Assembly: GCA_028703215.1 (NCBI GenBank)
Contig: JAQVNH010000043.1
Location: 1 to 7,678, forward strand
DNA: 7,678 nucleotides
From: Eubacteriales bacterium
GTDB taxonomy: Bacteria; Bacillota; Clostridia; Acetivibrionales; STF1-152
Direction: 5' to 3'
The notes below the pieces were generated by a model that saw only the letters and a program-made list of their open reading frames with translations, had not been told where the DNA came from and searched no databases. Within the stretch, counting starts at the first letter, position 1. Every line of letters begins with the position of its first letter. Position numbers and translations under genes: made by a program. This document shows positions 1 through 6,904 of this stretch, piece after piece.

Positions 1-609
1 ACGTCTAAAGAATCATATGAAGCTTCGGCCGTACTGCTCGCAACCGGACAGGTCTGGAAAAAAACGAGGATCGAAAACCTGTCGAATTTCGAGGGAAGAG
101 GAGTGGCTTATTGCTCTACATGCGACGGTTTTTTCTACAAAGATCTCGCAATAGGCGTGCTCGGAAATCAGGATTACGCCGCGCACGAGGCTTCGGAGCT
201 TGAAAATTTTTCAAAAAATATAACTCTGTTCACCAACGGGCAGGAGATCGGCATATCCGGGAAGTATGCCAAAAATCTGGAGAGGTATAAAATCAATAAA
301 AAGAAAATCGCTAAATTAGAAGGCGGCGAGTTTCTTGAAAAAATAGTATTTGACGACGCGACGGAAGAAAAGATCGACGGATTGTTTGTCGCTTTCGGAA
401 GCGCTTCGAGCGCCGATTTCGCAAAACAGCTTGGCGTGGTTACAGATGGAGATACAATAGTCACAGACGATAAAATGATGACAAATCTGGAGGGACTTTT
501 CGCAGCCGGCGATTGTACCGGCGGACTGAAGCAGATAGCAGTGGCAGTAGGGAAAGGAGCGCTTGCGGGCAAGAAAATCATTGACTTTTTGAAAAATAAA
601 AAAATATGA
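1..609 (+). CDS. Thioredoxin-reductase-like flavoprotein, 5'-truncated; probable ferredoxin-dependent (FFTR) type
   Basis: The open frame runs in from the window edge, with 202 residues visible. Members of this family are usually near 300 residues, so roughly 90-100, including the N-terminal FAD GxGxxG motif, lie upstream. The GTG at 103 is internal, because homology-like sequence (LLATG at visible residues 12-16) precedes it. The redox-active CSTC (Cys38/Cys41) sits in the family context YCSTCDG. The C-terminal FAD motif GLFAAGDC and the following QIAVAVGKGALAG helix are present. Where classical NADPH enzymes have GGGxSAxEEA, this protein has VLGNQDYAAHEA (53-64), and the HRRxxxR phosphate-binding motif is replaced by LFTNGQEIG. 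Loss of both is the hallmark of clostridial ferredoxin-dependent flavin thioredoxin reductases, which reduce thioredoxin-type proteins with electrons from ferredoxin. Family membership is secure; the electron donor is inferred. A CPYC redoxin follows 50 nt later. Confidence 0.85.
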   Translation, partial: TSKESYEASAVLLATGQVWKKTRIENLSNFEGRGVAYCSTCDGFFYKDLAIGVLGNQDYAAHEASELENFSKNITLFTNGQEIGISGKYAKNLERYKINKKKIAKLEGGEFLEKIVFDDATEEKIDGLFVAFGSASSADFAKQLGVVTDGDTIVTDDKMMTNLEGLFAAGDCTGGLKQIAVAVGKGALAGKKIIDFLKNKKI

Positions 610-622
610 TCCGATTTTCAAG

Positions 623-628
623 TATAAT
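623..628 (+). promoter_or_regulatory. Possible -10 box upstream of the glutaredoxin-like gene
   Basis: A perfect TATAAT lies in the AT-rich 50-nt gap between the flavoprotein stop and the redoxin start, 31 nt before the ATG. No acceptable -35 hexamer is found 15-18 nt upstream (that stretch is A-rich and overlaps the preceding stop), and no extended -10 TG is present. It may be a chance match in AT-rich sequence. Confidence 0.25.
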
Positions 629-659
629 ATAAATTATTAAGAGCACAGGGAGGAATCTT

Positions 660-890
660 ATGAAAATAAAGATCTATTCGACACCGACATGCCCGTATTG
701 TGTCAGGGTAAAGGAATATCTGGATGGCAAAGGCGTGGCATACGAGGATTTTGATGTTTCGAGGGACAGGGCAAAGGCTGATGAAATGATAATGAAATCC
801 GGGCAGCGCGGAGTACCGGTGCTCGATATAGACGGAGTCATAGTGATAGGCTTCGACAGACCGAGAATAGACAGCATTCTGGGACTGTGA
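660..890 (+). CDS. Glutaredoxin-like thiol-disulfide oxidoreductase (CPYC, NrdH/YruB-like)
   Basis: A 76-residue single thioredoxin-fold domain. The active site is CPYC (Cys11-Cys14), preceded by the strand KIKIYSTPT. The cis-proline loop is GVPV (Pro53), and a GFD motif (64-66) lies in the last part, as in small glutaredoxin-like proteins of the YruB/NrdH type. It has the full length for this class, with no signal peptide, so it is cytosolic. AGGGAGG at 647-653 sits 6 nt before the ATG and fixes the start. Proteins of this kind are often reduced by thioredoxin reductase rather than glutathione. Its place directly downstream of a thioredoxin-reductase-like gene suggests that partnership, but this is inference. 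The target is unknown; ribonucleotide reductase, peroxide enzymes or general disulfides are all possible. Confidence 0.88.
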   Translation: MKIKIYSTPTCPYCVRVKEYLDGKGVAYEDFDVSRDRAKADEMIMKSGQRGVPVLDIDGVIVIGFDRPRIDSILGL

Positions 891-934
891 TCATATAGCG
901 CCGGCACCTGTCGTCATAGTTCGCAATGCCTGTT

Positions 935-941
935 AACGGAG
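935..941 (+). promoter_or_regulatory. Ribosome binding site deciding the start of the YkuK-like gene
   Basis: AACGGAG ends 6 nt before the ATG at 948. The alternative in-frame TTG at 942 would directly abut it with no spacer, so ATG 948 is chosen. Confidence 0.6.
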
Positions 942-947
942 TTGCAT

Positions 948-1484
948 ATGTACGAAAACGAGATCCCGCAATTTGACAGAAACACCTTATTCAAAAGCAT
1001 AAGCAAAAATTATATGACTTTTGACGAGGTTCTCGATGAGATCATCGGGTTTCTGAAAGCGGATACCGACTATTCCTACAGGATATCAGTGGGTACTGAT
1101 TCGCAGGTCGGAAGCAAGACGGTTTTTGTCTCTTGCATTCATGTTCATCGCATAGGAAGAGGCGCAATCGGTTTTCTTCATCGGACAGACATGAGCAGGC
1201 CTGTCATAAATCTTCGCGAGAAGATATACCTTGAAACATGCGCAAGTCTTCAGCTGGCATATATGTTTGACGACAGCATGATACGCAGGATACAGAATAT
1301 CGTCACCGACACGAAAAAAGGCGTGAGCTTTGAATTTCACATAGACATAGGAACCAAGGGCAAGACCAGGAAATTTATAAATGAAATGGTCGGAATGGCT
1401 AACGGGCTGTCATTCACTCCGAAAATAAAACCGGAGAGCTACTGTGCGAGTTCATTTGCGGACAGATATACAAAAGCCATGTAG
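948..1484 (+). CDS. YkuK-family (DUF458) RNase H-like protein, function unknown
   Basis: 178 residues from ATG 948, close to the length of Bacillus subtilis YkuK. Conserved family blocks are visible: SVGTDSQ (47-53, the strand and Asp typical of RNase H folds), NLREKIYLE (88-96), HIDIGTKGKTRKFINEMVGM (131-150) and KPESYCASSFADRYTK (161-176). Acidic residues Asp51, Glu96, Asp133 and Asp172 are candidates for a metal-binding site; this is proposed from the pattern only. The family is predicted to be RNase H-like, but its substrate is not established to my knowledge. No signal or membrane segment is seen. It lies 57 nt after the redoxin gene and 41 nt before ddl, with no terminator visible on either side. 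It may share a transcript with them without being functionally related. Confidence 0.85.
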   Translation: MYENEIPQFDRNTLFKSISKNYMTFDEVLDEIIGFLKADTDYSYRISVGTDSQVGSKTVFVSCIHVHRIGRGAIGFLHRTDMSRPVINLREKIYLETCASLQLAYMFDDSMIRRIQNIVTDTKKGVSFEFHIDIGTKGKTRKFINEMVGMANGLSFTPKIKPESYCASSFADRYTKAM

Positions 1485-1515
1485 ACAGACCAGGTAATGA
1501 TTTTTTGCATTTACT

Positions 1516-1520
1516 GAGGT
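1516..1520 (+). promoter_or_regulatory. Ribosome binding site deciding the ddl start
   Basis: GAGGT lies 5 nt before ATG 1526. The upstream in-frame TTG at 1505 would add seven residues unlike the family's N-terminus and has no Shine-Dalgarno sequence before it, so ATG 1526 is preferred. Confidence 0.6.
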
Positions 1521-1525
1521 GCGGG

Positions 1526-2647
1526 ATGACAAAAGGTAAAAAGATAATTTTATTGTTCGGAGGGCAGTCGTCTGAACATGAGATCTCATTAAAGTCGGCT
1601 GGATGCGTGGTCAAAAATATCGACGCCGGCAAGCATGACATAGTAATGATAGGAATAACAAGAGACGGAAGATGGCTGAATTACAGGGGATCTCCCGATA
1701 AGATAGCGGACGGAAGCTGGGAGAAGGATGCACTGAAGCAGTCGCGAGAAAGCTCGCCCGTCAGGGATGAAAATACGAACTCTGTTTTGGAAATGATAAA
1801 TAATGCGGCCGGAGGAAAATCAGAAACGGAAAAAACCGTGATCTTTCCCGTGCTTCATGGCGTAAACGGAGAGGATGGAACCATACAGGGGCTGTTCGAG
1901 CTTGCAGGCTTTCCATACGTGGGATGCGGGGTTCTGAGCTCTTCGATCGGCATGGACAAGGGTTTTGCAAAGATCGTGTTCGGCAGGGAAAAGATACCCC
2001 AAGGCAAATATATAGTAATGAACAGAAAAAATATTTCGGGGAAGATTTCGGACATTGCAGCAAAGATCAGGGGGGAATTAGGCTATCCGTGTTTCATCAA
2101 ACCTTGCAACGCGGGTTCTTCGGTAGGAGTCGGCAAGGCGGAAAATGAATCAAAGCTTGAAACGTGTCTCATCCATGCGATGCAATATGACAGACGCATA
2201 ATCGCAGAGGAATTCATTAAGGGGAGAGAGATGGAATGCGCCGTACTTGGCAATGACGCTCCGAGAGCATCTGTTGTCGGTGAAATAATCCCGGGCAGCG
2301 ATTTTTATGATTATAATGCCAAATACAGCAGCAAGAGCAGGTCCAGGGTCGCCATACCCGCAGATATACCTGAAAAAACCGCCGGGAAAATAAGAAAATA
2401 TGCCATAAAAGCTTTTAAAGCGCTTGACTGCTCGGGACTATCCAGAGTTGATTTTTTTCTTAGAGACAACGGCGACGTTCTTATAAATGAAATCAATACC
2501 ATGCCGGGATTTACAGATATCAGCATGTATCCGAAATTGTGGGAAGCTTCGGGGATCTCGTATCAGAACCTGATCGAAAAGCTTATAGAACTGGCTTCTG
2601 AAAGACACCGGGAAACCTTTCGCGCAACATGCAGTCATAAAAAATGA
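1526..2647 (+). CDS. ddl: D-alanine--D-alanine ligase
   Basis: Joins two D-alanines using ATP to make the dipeptide end of the peptidoglycan precursor; cytosolic, ATP-grasp fold. It has 373 residues, normal for the family. Signatures in order: FGGQSSEHEIS (11-21); VLHGVNGEDGTIQG (109-122); GMDKGFAK (142-149); the ATP-grasp strand and Gly-rich loop FIKPCNAGSSVGV (190-202); EEFIKGREME (228-237); the omega-loop FYDYNAKY (260-267); RVDFF (307-311); and the metal-binding NEINTMPGFT (321-330) with Asp309, Glu322 and Asn324 as likely ligands. The omega-loop Lys266-Tyr267 matches the AKY of ordinary D-Ala-D-Ala ligases rather than the His found in VanA-type D-Ala-D-Lac ligases, so this is a housekeeping enzyme, not a vancomycin-resistance gene. 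Whether it is the DdlA or DdlB paralogue cannot be told here. No mur genes are visible beside it. Confidence 0.96.
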   Translation: MTKGKKIILLFGGQSSEHEISLKSAGCVVKNIDAGKHDIVMIGITRDGRWLNYRGSPDKIADGSWEKDALKQSRESSPVRDENTNSVLEMINNAAGGKSETEKTVIFPVLHGVNGEDGTIQGLFELAGFPYVGCGVLSSSIGMDKGFAKIVFGREKIPQGKYIVMNRKNISGKISDIAAKIRGELGYPCFIKPCNAGSSVGVGKAENESKLETCLIHAMQYDRRIIAEEFIKGREMECAVLGNDAPRASVVGEIIPGSDFYDYNAKYSSKSRSRVAIPADIPEKTAGKIRKYAIKAFKALDCSGLSRVDFFLRDNGDVLINEINTMPGFTDISMYPKLWEASGISYQNLIEKLIELASERHRETFRATCSHKK

Positions 2648-2703
2648 TTCTGTTATTTCAATAAGAACAGCGCATTATTAAAAATTCAGAAGGCAGGCAA
2701 AGC

Positions 2704-4398
2704 ATGAAGAATATCCTGGAGACGGTCCGCATCCAAATAAAAAACTCAGTCAGATCAGCATATAGCGAAGCAATCGAAAAGGGACTGCTGCAAAAAACAG
2801 ACATTTCGGAAATAGCTGTTGAGATACCGAGGGAGAGAGAGCACGGAGATTTTTCGGTAAATATTGCCATGCAGATCGCGGGGGCAATTAAACGAAATCC
2901 GAGACAAATAGCTGACATTATCATTAAATGCGTAAAAAAAGAGAACACATATATCGATAAAATGGAATGCGCCGGGCCCGGGTTCATCAATTTTTATTTA
3001 AAAAACGACTGGGCATATGACGCGCTTGAAATAATTGCAGAAGAGCGTGCGCAATACGGAACTTCCGATTTGGGGAAAGGTAAAAAAGTAATGGTGGAGT
3101 TCGTCAGCGCCAATCCCACAGGTCCGCTGCATATGGGAAATGCCAGGGGCGGAGCGCTTGGCGATTGCATTGCGAATGTGCTTCAGGCATCCGGATACGA
3201 AGTTACACGGGAATTTTACGTAAATGACGCGGGAAACCAGATAGAAAAGTTCGGCATGTCGCTGGAAGCAAGATATATGCAGCAGCTGCTTGGGGAATCG
3301 GCTTTTCCTTTTCCTGAGGATGGGTATATGGGAGAAGACATAAAGGAACATGCAAAAGAATATATAAATCTTTACGGAGACAAGCTTTTGAACGCAGACT
3401 CCGCCGAAAGGCAAAAGGAGCTTGCGGAATATGCGCTTCCCGTGAATCTTGAAAGGATAAAGAGCGGACTAAAAAATTACGGAGTGGAATTTGACAATTG
3501 GTTTTCCGAACAGTCGCTTTATCAGGATGGCGAAGTTGACCGGATACTCAAATACCTGAAAGACAAGGGGCATACATACGAGAAAGACGGCGCGGTGTGG
3601 TTCAAAGCATCTGATTTCGGGAGCGAAAAAGACGAGGTGCTGATAAGGAATAATGGGATGCCGACGTATTTTACATCTGATATTGCTTATCATTACAATA
3701 AATTTAAAAAGAGAAGGTTTGACAGGGTCATCAATCTTCTTGGCGCAGACCATTACGGACACGTCGGCAGGATGAAGGCTGCGGTAAATGCGCTCGGCAT
3801 TGAACCGGAAAGGCTGGACATAATAATATTCCAGCTTGTGAGACTTTATCGCGGAGGAGAAATAGCCAGGATGTCAAAGAGGACCGGCAGAGCGATAACG
3901 CTGGAAGACCTGATCGAGGAAGTGGGAAGGGATGCGGCCAGGTTTTATTTCAACATGAAAACATCCGGAAGCCATCTTGATTTTGACCTCGATCTTGCAG
4001 TTAAGCAGTCAAATGAAAATCCGGTATATTATGTACAATATGCGCATGCAAGGATCTGCAGCATGATGAAGCTGCTTGAGCAGGAAGGTGTCGATATAAA
4101 TGATACGGACGATGCCGAGCTGAGTCTTTTAAAAACCGGAGAGGAACTTTCGCTTGCGGAAAAACTGGCGCAATACCCGGACGAAATAAAGACTTCCGCC
4201 GAAACTCTCGAACCCAGCAGGCTCACACGCTACGCTCTGGATGTTTCAGCGCTTTTCCACAGCTTCTACAATGCCTGCAGAGTCAAGGGGGAAGAGAACG
4301 AGCTTATGAAAGCCAGGCTCGCTTTGGTTAAATGCACGGCTCAAGTAATAAGAAATATTCTTGGCGTACTCAGCATAAACGCGCCTGAAAGGATGTAA
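2704..4398 (+). CDS. argS: Arginyl-tRNA synthetase (class I)
   Basis: Charges tRNA-Arg with arginine in the cytosol; 564 residues, full family length. The N-terminal Add-1-type tRNA-binding domain covers about residues 1-100 (PREREHGDFSVNIAM at 42-56, GPGFINFYL at 91-99). The catalytic core follows, with the HIGH-equivalent HMGN (143-146) inside FVSANPTGPLHMGNARGG. ArgS-typical FYVNDAGNQIEK (171-182) and LGADHYGH (346-353) come next, then the second signature RMSKRTG (389-395), a normal ArgS variant of KMSKS. The DALR anticodon-binding domain begins near residue 440 (VYYVQYAHARI) and ends with the family-like APERM terminus. AGGCAGG at 2691-2697 is a modest ribosome binding site 6 nt before the ATG. 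The next gene starts 2 nt after the stop, so translational coupling is likely. Confidence 0.98.
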   Translation: MKNILETVRIQIKNSVRSAYSEAIEKGLLQKTDISEIAVEIPREREHGDFSVNIAMQIAGAIKRNPRQIADIIIKCVKKENTYIDKMECAGPGFINFYLKNDWAYDALEIIAEERAQYGTSDLGKGKKVMVEFVSANPTGPLHMGNARGGALGDCIANVLQASGYEVTREFYVNDAGNQIEKFGMSLEARYMQQLLGESAFPFPEDGYMGEDIKEHAKEYINLYGDKLLNADSAERQKELAEYALPVNLERIKSGLKNYGVEFDNWFSEQSLYQDGEVDRILKYLKDKGHTYEKDGAVWFKASDFGSEKDEVLIRNNGMPTYFTSDIAYHYNKFKKRRFDRVINLLGADHYGHVGRMKAAVNALGIEPERLDIIIFQLVRLYRGGEIARMSKRTGRAITLEDLIEEVGRDAARFYFNMKTSGSHLDFDLDLAVKQSNENPVYYVQYAHARICSMMKLLEQEGVDINDTDDAELSLLKTGEELSLAEKLAQYPDEIKTSAETLEPSRLTRYALDVSALFHSFYNACRVKGEENELMKARLALVKCTAQVIRNILGVLSINAPERM

Positions 4399-4400
4399 AG

Positions 4401-5039
4401 ATGAAAATAAAATGGATGGGGCATTCATGCTTCCTTATGACAGCTTCTGACGGGACAAAAATACTGACGGATCCTTTTGACAAAAGTGTCGGATACCCGA
4501 TACCGGAAACAGAAGCCGATATAGTTACGACGAGTCACAATCATTTCGATCATAACTATACCGAAGCCGTTAAAGGCGCCTATACTCTCTTCAACAGCAG
4601 CGGGGTCCATGATGCCCGCGGAGTGAGAATTACGGGAATATCCACATATCATGACATTGCAGGCGGAGCAAAAAGAGGCGGCAACATAGTTTTCATATAT
4701 GAAGTCGATGGACTCAGGATATGCCATTGCGGCGATCTCGGACATGTACTGACGGGCAGCCAGGCAGATCTTGCCGGCAAGATCGACATATTGATGGTGC
4801 CAGTCGGAGGGAATTTTACCATAAACGCAAGACAAGCGCTTGAGGTCGTAGAACAGCTTAAGCCCAAAGTGGTCATACCGATGCATTTCAAAACAGATTT
4901 TATGGATTTTCCGATAGAAAAGGCGGATGTTTTTCTGAAGCTTGCAGGCAAGCCCTGGAAGGCACAAAAAGGCGAAATGGAAATCACGGCGAAAAACATA
5001 GATGAAACGACTGAAATAATTTTACCGGTTTTCGAATAG
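4401..5039 (+). CDS. Metallo-beta-lactamase-fold metal-dependent hydrolase (UPF0173/Lactamase_B_3-like)
   Basis: 212 residues, a compact metallo-beta-lactamase domain without a signal peptide. It opens with MKIKWMGHSCF, typical of the UPF0173/Lactamase_B_3 branch. Metal-ligand candidates are the HxHxDH-type motif SHNHFDH (45-51: His46, His48, Asp50, His51), His84 in STYHD, Asp112 in HCGDLGH and His162 in IPMHF. The complete ligand set suggests an active, probably dinuclear hydrolase. The substrate cannot be read from sequence; this branch is distinct from true beta-lactamases and an antibiotic-resistance role is unlikely. It begins 2 nt after argS, with the ribosome binding site (AAAGGATG-like) inside the argS end, and is followed 18 nt later by the protease gene, so co-transcription of the three is likely. 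Confidence 0.88.
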   Translation: MKIKWMGHSCFLMTASDGTKILTDPFDKSVGYPIPETEADIVTTSHNHFDHNYTEAVKGAYTLFNSSGVHDARGVRITGISTYHDIAGGAKRGGNIVFIYEVDGLRICHCGDLGHVLTGSQADLAGKIDILMVPVGGNFTINARQALEVVEQLKPKVVIPMHFKTDFMDFPIEKADVFLKLAGKPWKAQKGEMEITAKNIDETTEIILPVFE

Positions 5040-5057
5040 TCTGGGGGGACAAGTATA

Positions 5058-6542
5058 ATGAAAAAAATATTGATTTTGCTGGCAACATTGTTATTGCTTT
5101 GCACATTGTCGGTACAGCTTGTGGGAGCGCAGCTTCTATTGAATCCGTCAACGGATGCCAGATACCTGGAGAGCATTATTGAACTTGTAAATGATATTTA
5201 TCAGGGTCCGGTAACGGACAATGAGGTCATCGAGGGTGCAGTCAGAGGCATAATGGGTTCTCTGGACGACTATTCGACATACTTTACAACTGAGGAAGCG
5301 GATTCTTTCTTCAGCGACATCGGCGGAACGTTTTCGGGAATAGGGGTCACGATAGAGAACCGTGACGGAAGCATAGTCATCATAAGCATCATAAGGAACA
5401 CTCCGGCGGAAAGGGCGGGATTGATACCGTTTGATGTAATCAGTACCGTAGACGGCGTGAGCGTTTCGGGCATGAGCACCGAAGAAGTCGCAAAACTCAT
5501 CAAGGGCGATGCAGGAACAAGCGTGGAACTGGGGATAATAAGAGGAAACAATACGATCAAAACCTACACAATAATCCGCGAGATAGTGAACATGAGCCCC
5601 GTTGCCTATGAAATCAAAAGCAACGGAGTTGGATATATCAAGCTTGAATCGTTTGCCTCGAATGCCTACTCATATTTTTCCGAAGCGCTTGCCTATATGG
5701 ACGCAAATTATGCCACCAAGATAATTCTGGATATGAGAGGCAATCCGGGAGGAGACGTGTCGCAGGCAGTTGCGATAGCCAGAAGGCTTGTGCCGGCGGG
5801 GCTGATAACAAAACTGAACTTCAAGGAAGAGGGCAAGAAGGACGAAGAGTATTTCTCGGTCATGGAGAAGACAAAATACGAGCTCGCAGTCCTTGTAAAC
5901 GAGAGCAGCGCGAGCGCATCGGAAATACTTGCGGGAGCGATACAGGACAAGGAAGCGGGAGTTCTGATAGGAGTCAACACTTACGGAAAAGCTCAGGTCC
6001 AGAATCTCGTTCCTCTGCTGAGTCCCGAAGCGTATCTCAGGTATAAAGCGAAGACGGGAGAAAATATCGTCAATGCGTTCGAGATAATCGAAAAGTATGA
6101 TCTGGATGTCTACAACAGCGAATTGATGGGTTGGGCAAAGATAACGACAGGAGTTTACATGACGCCGAGCGGGAGACTTATAGACAGCGGTGGAATAACG
6201 CCGAATATTTATGTCAAAAATCCGGAGCCGGTCAACGGGATCTATCCCGGCCAGCTTTCAAAACTTTCGGAAACCGGCAGCTATATGAAAGACAGCACCT
6301 CTTCGGACGTATATTGCGCGGAAAAGCTGCTTAAGATCATGGGTTATTACGTCCTGACACCTGATACGACGTTCGACATCGTTACATATCGCGCGCTGAG
6401 GCTGTTCCAAACCGATAAAGGCCTTACCGCGGATGGAGTTTTAAACGTTGCCACTCAGAAAGCGCTCAATATGGAACTGGAAAAATCATTGTTGAAATTC
6501 GATTTGCAATACAGAAAGGCAATGGAGTATTTGATGAACTGA
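5058..6542 (+). CDS. S41 carboxy-terminal processing protease with PDZ and C-terminal peptidoglycan-binding domain
   Basis: 494 residues; an exported serine protease of the CtpA/CtpB family. It starts with a basic tip and hydrophobic core (4-22) ending VGA-Q, a plausible signal peptidase site after Ala24, or an uncleaved anchor. Order: helical N-terminal region (35-90), PDZ (about 90-175; SGIGVTIE, AERAGL), S41 core with LDMRGNPGG (224-232), catalytic block NESSASASEI (281-290) and YGKAQVQ (309-315). Aligned by eye to E. coli Prc, Ser286 and Lys311 form the dyad and Gln315 is the usual third residue. TPSGRLIDSGGITPNI (369-384) follows, then a PG_binding_1-type domain (about 415-472). An extra segment of about 40 residues lies between Lys311 and TPSGR. 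In sporulating relatives CtpB processes a sporulation signalling protein; this one's substrate is unknown. GGGGGG at 5043-5048 serves as ribosome binding site. Tandem stops TGA-TAG end the gene. Confidence 0.95.
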   Translation: MKKILILLATLLLLCTLSVQLVGAQLLLNPSTDARYLESIIELVNDIYQGPVTDNEVIEGAVRGIMGSLDDYSTYFTTEEADSFFSDIGGTFSGIGVTIENRDGSIVIISIIRNTPAERAGLIPFDVISTVDGVSVSGMSTEEVAKLIKGDAGTSVELGIIRGNNTIKTYTIIREIVNMSPVAYEIKSNGVGYIKLESFASNAYSYFSEALAYMDANYATKIILDMRGNPGGDVSQAVAIARRLVPAGLITKLNFKEEGKKDEEYFSVMEKTKYELAVLVNESSASASEILAGAIQDKEAGVLIGVNTYGKAQVQNLVPLLSPEAYLRYKAKTGENIVNAFEIIEKYDLDVYNSELMGWAKITTGVYMTPSGRLIDSGGITPNIYVKNPEPVNGIYPGQLSKLSETGSYMKDSTSSDVYCAEKLLKIMGYYVLTPDTTFDIVTYRALRLFQTDKGLTADGVLNVATQKALNMELEKSLLKFDLQYRKAMEYLMN

Positions 6543-6584
6543 TAGCGGTGCGGGATTGCCGGACATACGGGGAGGTTATTTATT

Positions 6585-6884
6585 ATGAGGGATGAAGCAG
6601 ACGAAAAGAGGCCTGATTGGGTAAAGCTTGTCAACGTTTCTAATCAGATCGAATTCAGCATAATCAAAAGCCTGCTTGATATGGCTGAAATACCGGCTGT
6701 AAAAAAGGTCGGCAATTTGGGCGGATATGCCGAGATCCTCACGGGAATAAGCTTTGAAGGCATTGATATTTATGTTCCCGAGGACAGGTATGAAGAGGCA
6801 AGGGAAATGATCGAAACACAGGAAGATAATTCGGAAGGATCACCGGAAGAAAGCCCTGAGCATGACGTGGATATTTCGGAATAG
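6585..6884 (+). CDS. DUF2007-family protein (putative signal-transducing protein)
   Basis: 99 residues. After a short charged N-terminus, a DUF2007-like domain covers about residues 11-75: DWVKLVNVSNQIEFSIIKSLL, then the Gly-rich VGNLGGYAEILTGISFEG and IDIYVPEDRYEEAREMI. The fold resembles a small ferredoxin-like alpha/beta domain related to the PII/ACT-like group, but no ligand or partner has been established to my knowledge. The C-terminal 20 residues are acidic and low in complexity (Glu, Asp, Ser, Pro) and probably disordered. A strong GGGGAGG at 6569-6575 lies 9 nt before the ATG. The gene lies 42 nt after the protease stop and is probably read through from it. No membrane segment or signal peptide is present, so it is cytosolic. 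Confidence 0.82.
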   Translation: MRDEADEKRPDWVKLVNVSNQIEFSIIKSLLDMAEIPAVKKVGNLGGYAEILTGISFEGIDIYVPEDRYEEAREMIETQEDNSEGSPEESPEHDVDISE

Positions 6885-6896
6885 ATAATATATAAT
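6868..6896 (+). promoter_or_regulatory. Possible sigma-A-type promoter for zapA-dut
   Basis: A perfect TATAAT at 6891-6896 overlaps the end of the gap after the DUF2007 stop. A weak -35 TGGATA (6868-6873; four of six match TTGACA) lies 17 nt upstream, inside the DUF2007 gene. The predicted start of transcription would be near 6903. The site is in the longest intergenic gap of the window (88 nt), which favours a real promoter, but the -35 is poor. Confidence 0.38.
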
Positions 6897-6904
6897 ATAA
6901 ACGG

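Noticed and set aside
174..581. 135-codon antisense frame opposite the flavoprotein
   Set aside because: It is Ser/Pro/Phe-rich low-information sequence mirroring the Lys/Gly/Ala-rich sense gene, with no family features.
926..976. 16-codon open frame starting at ATG 926
   Set aside because: It lacks a well-placed ribosome binding site and runs out of frame into the YkuK-like gene, whose own start is well supported.
1494..1518. Imperfect inverted repeat around a T-run between the YkuK-like gene and ddl
   Set aside because: Pairing needs bulges, and the T-run is in the loop instead of after the stem, so it does not fit a terminator.
2281..2340. Possibility that the ligase is a VanA- or VanC-type resistance enzyme
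   Set aside because: The omega loop has the AKY residues of ordinary D-Ala-D-Ala ligases, and no vanH, vanX, vanT or vanRS-like genes are nearby.
2650..2670. CTGTT/AACAG inverted repeat after ddl as a terminator
   Set aside because: The stem is only 5 bp plus a mismatch, AT-rich, and not followed by a T-run.
3868..3888. Degenerate KMSKS motif in ArgS (RMSKR) as a sign of an inactive synthetase
   Set aside because: RMSKR/KMSKR variants are normal in bacterial ArgS, and every other catalytic block is intact.
4425..5176. Two long antisense open frames (about 180 and 175 codons) opposite the metallo-hydrolase and the protease start
   Set aside because: They lie opposite strongly supported genes, encode no recognisable motif, and lack plausible ribosome binding sites. 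They arise from codon bias of the + strand genes.
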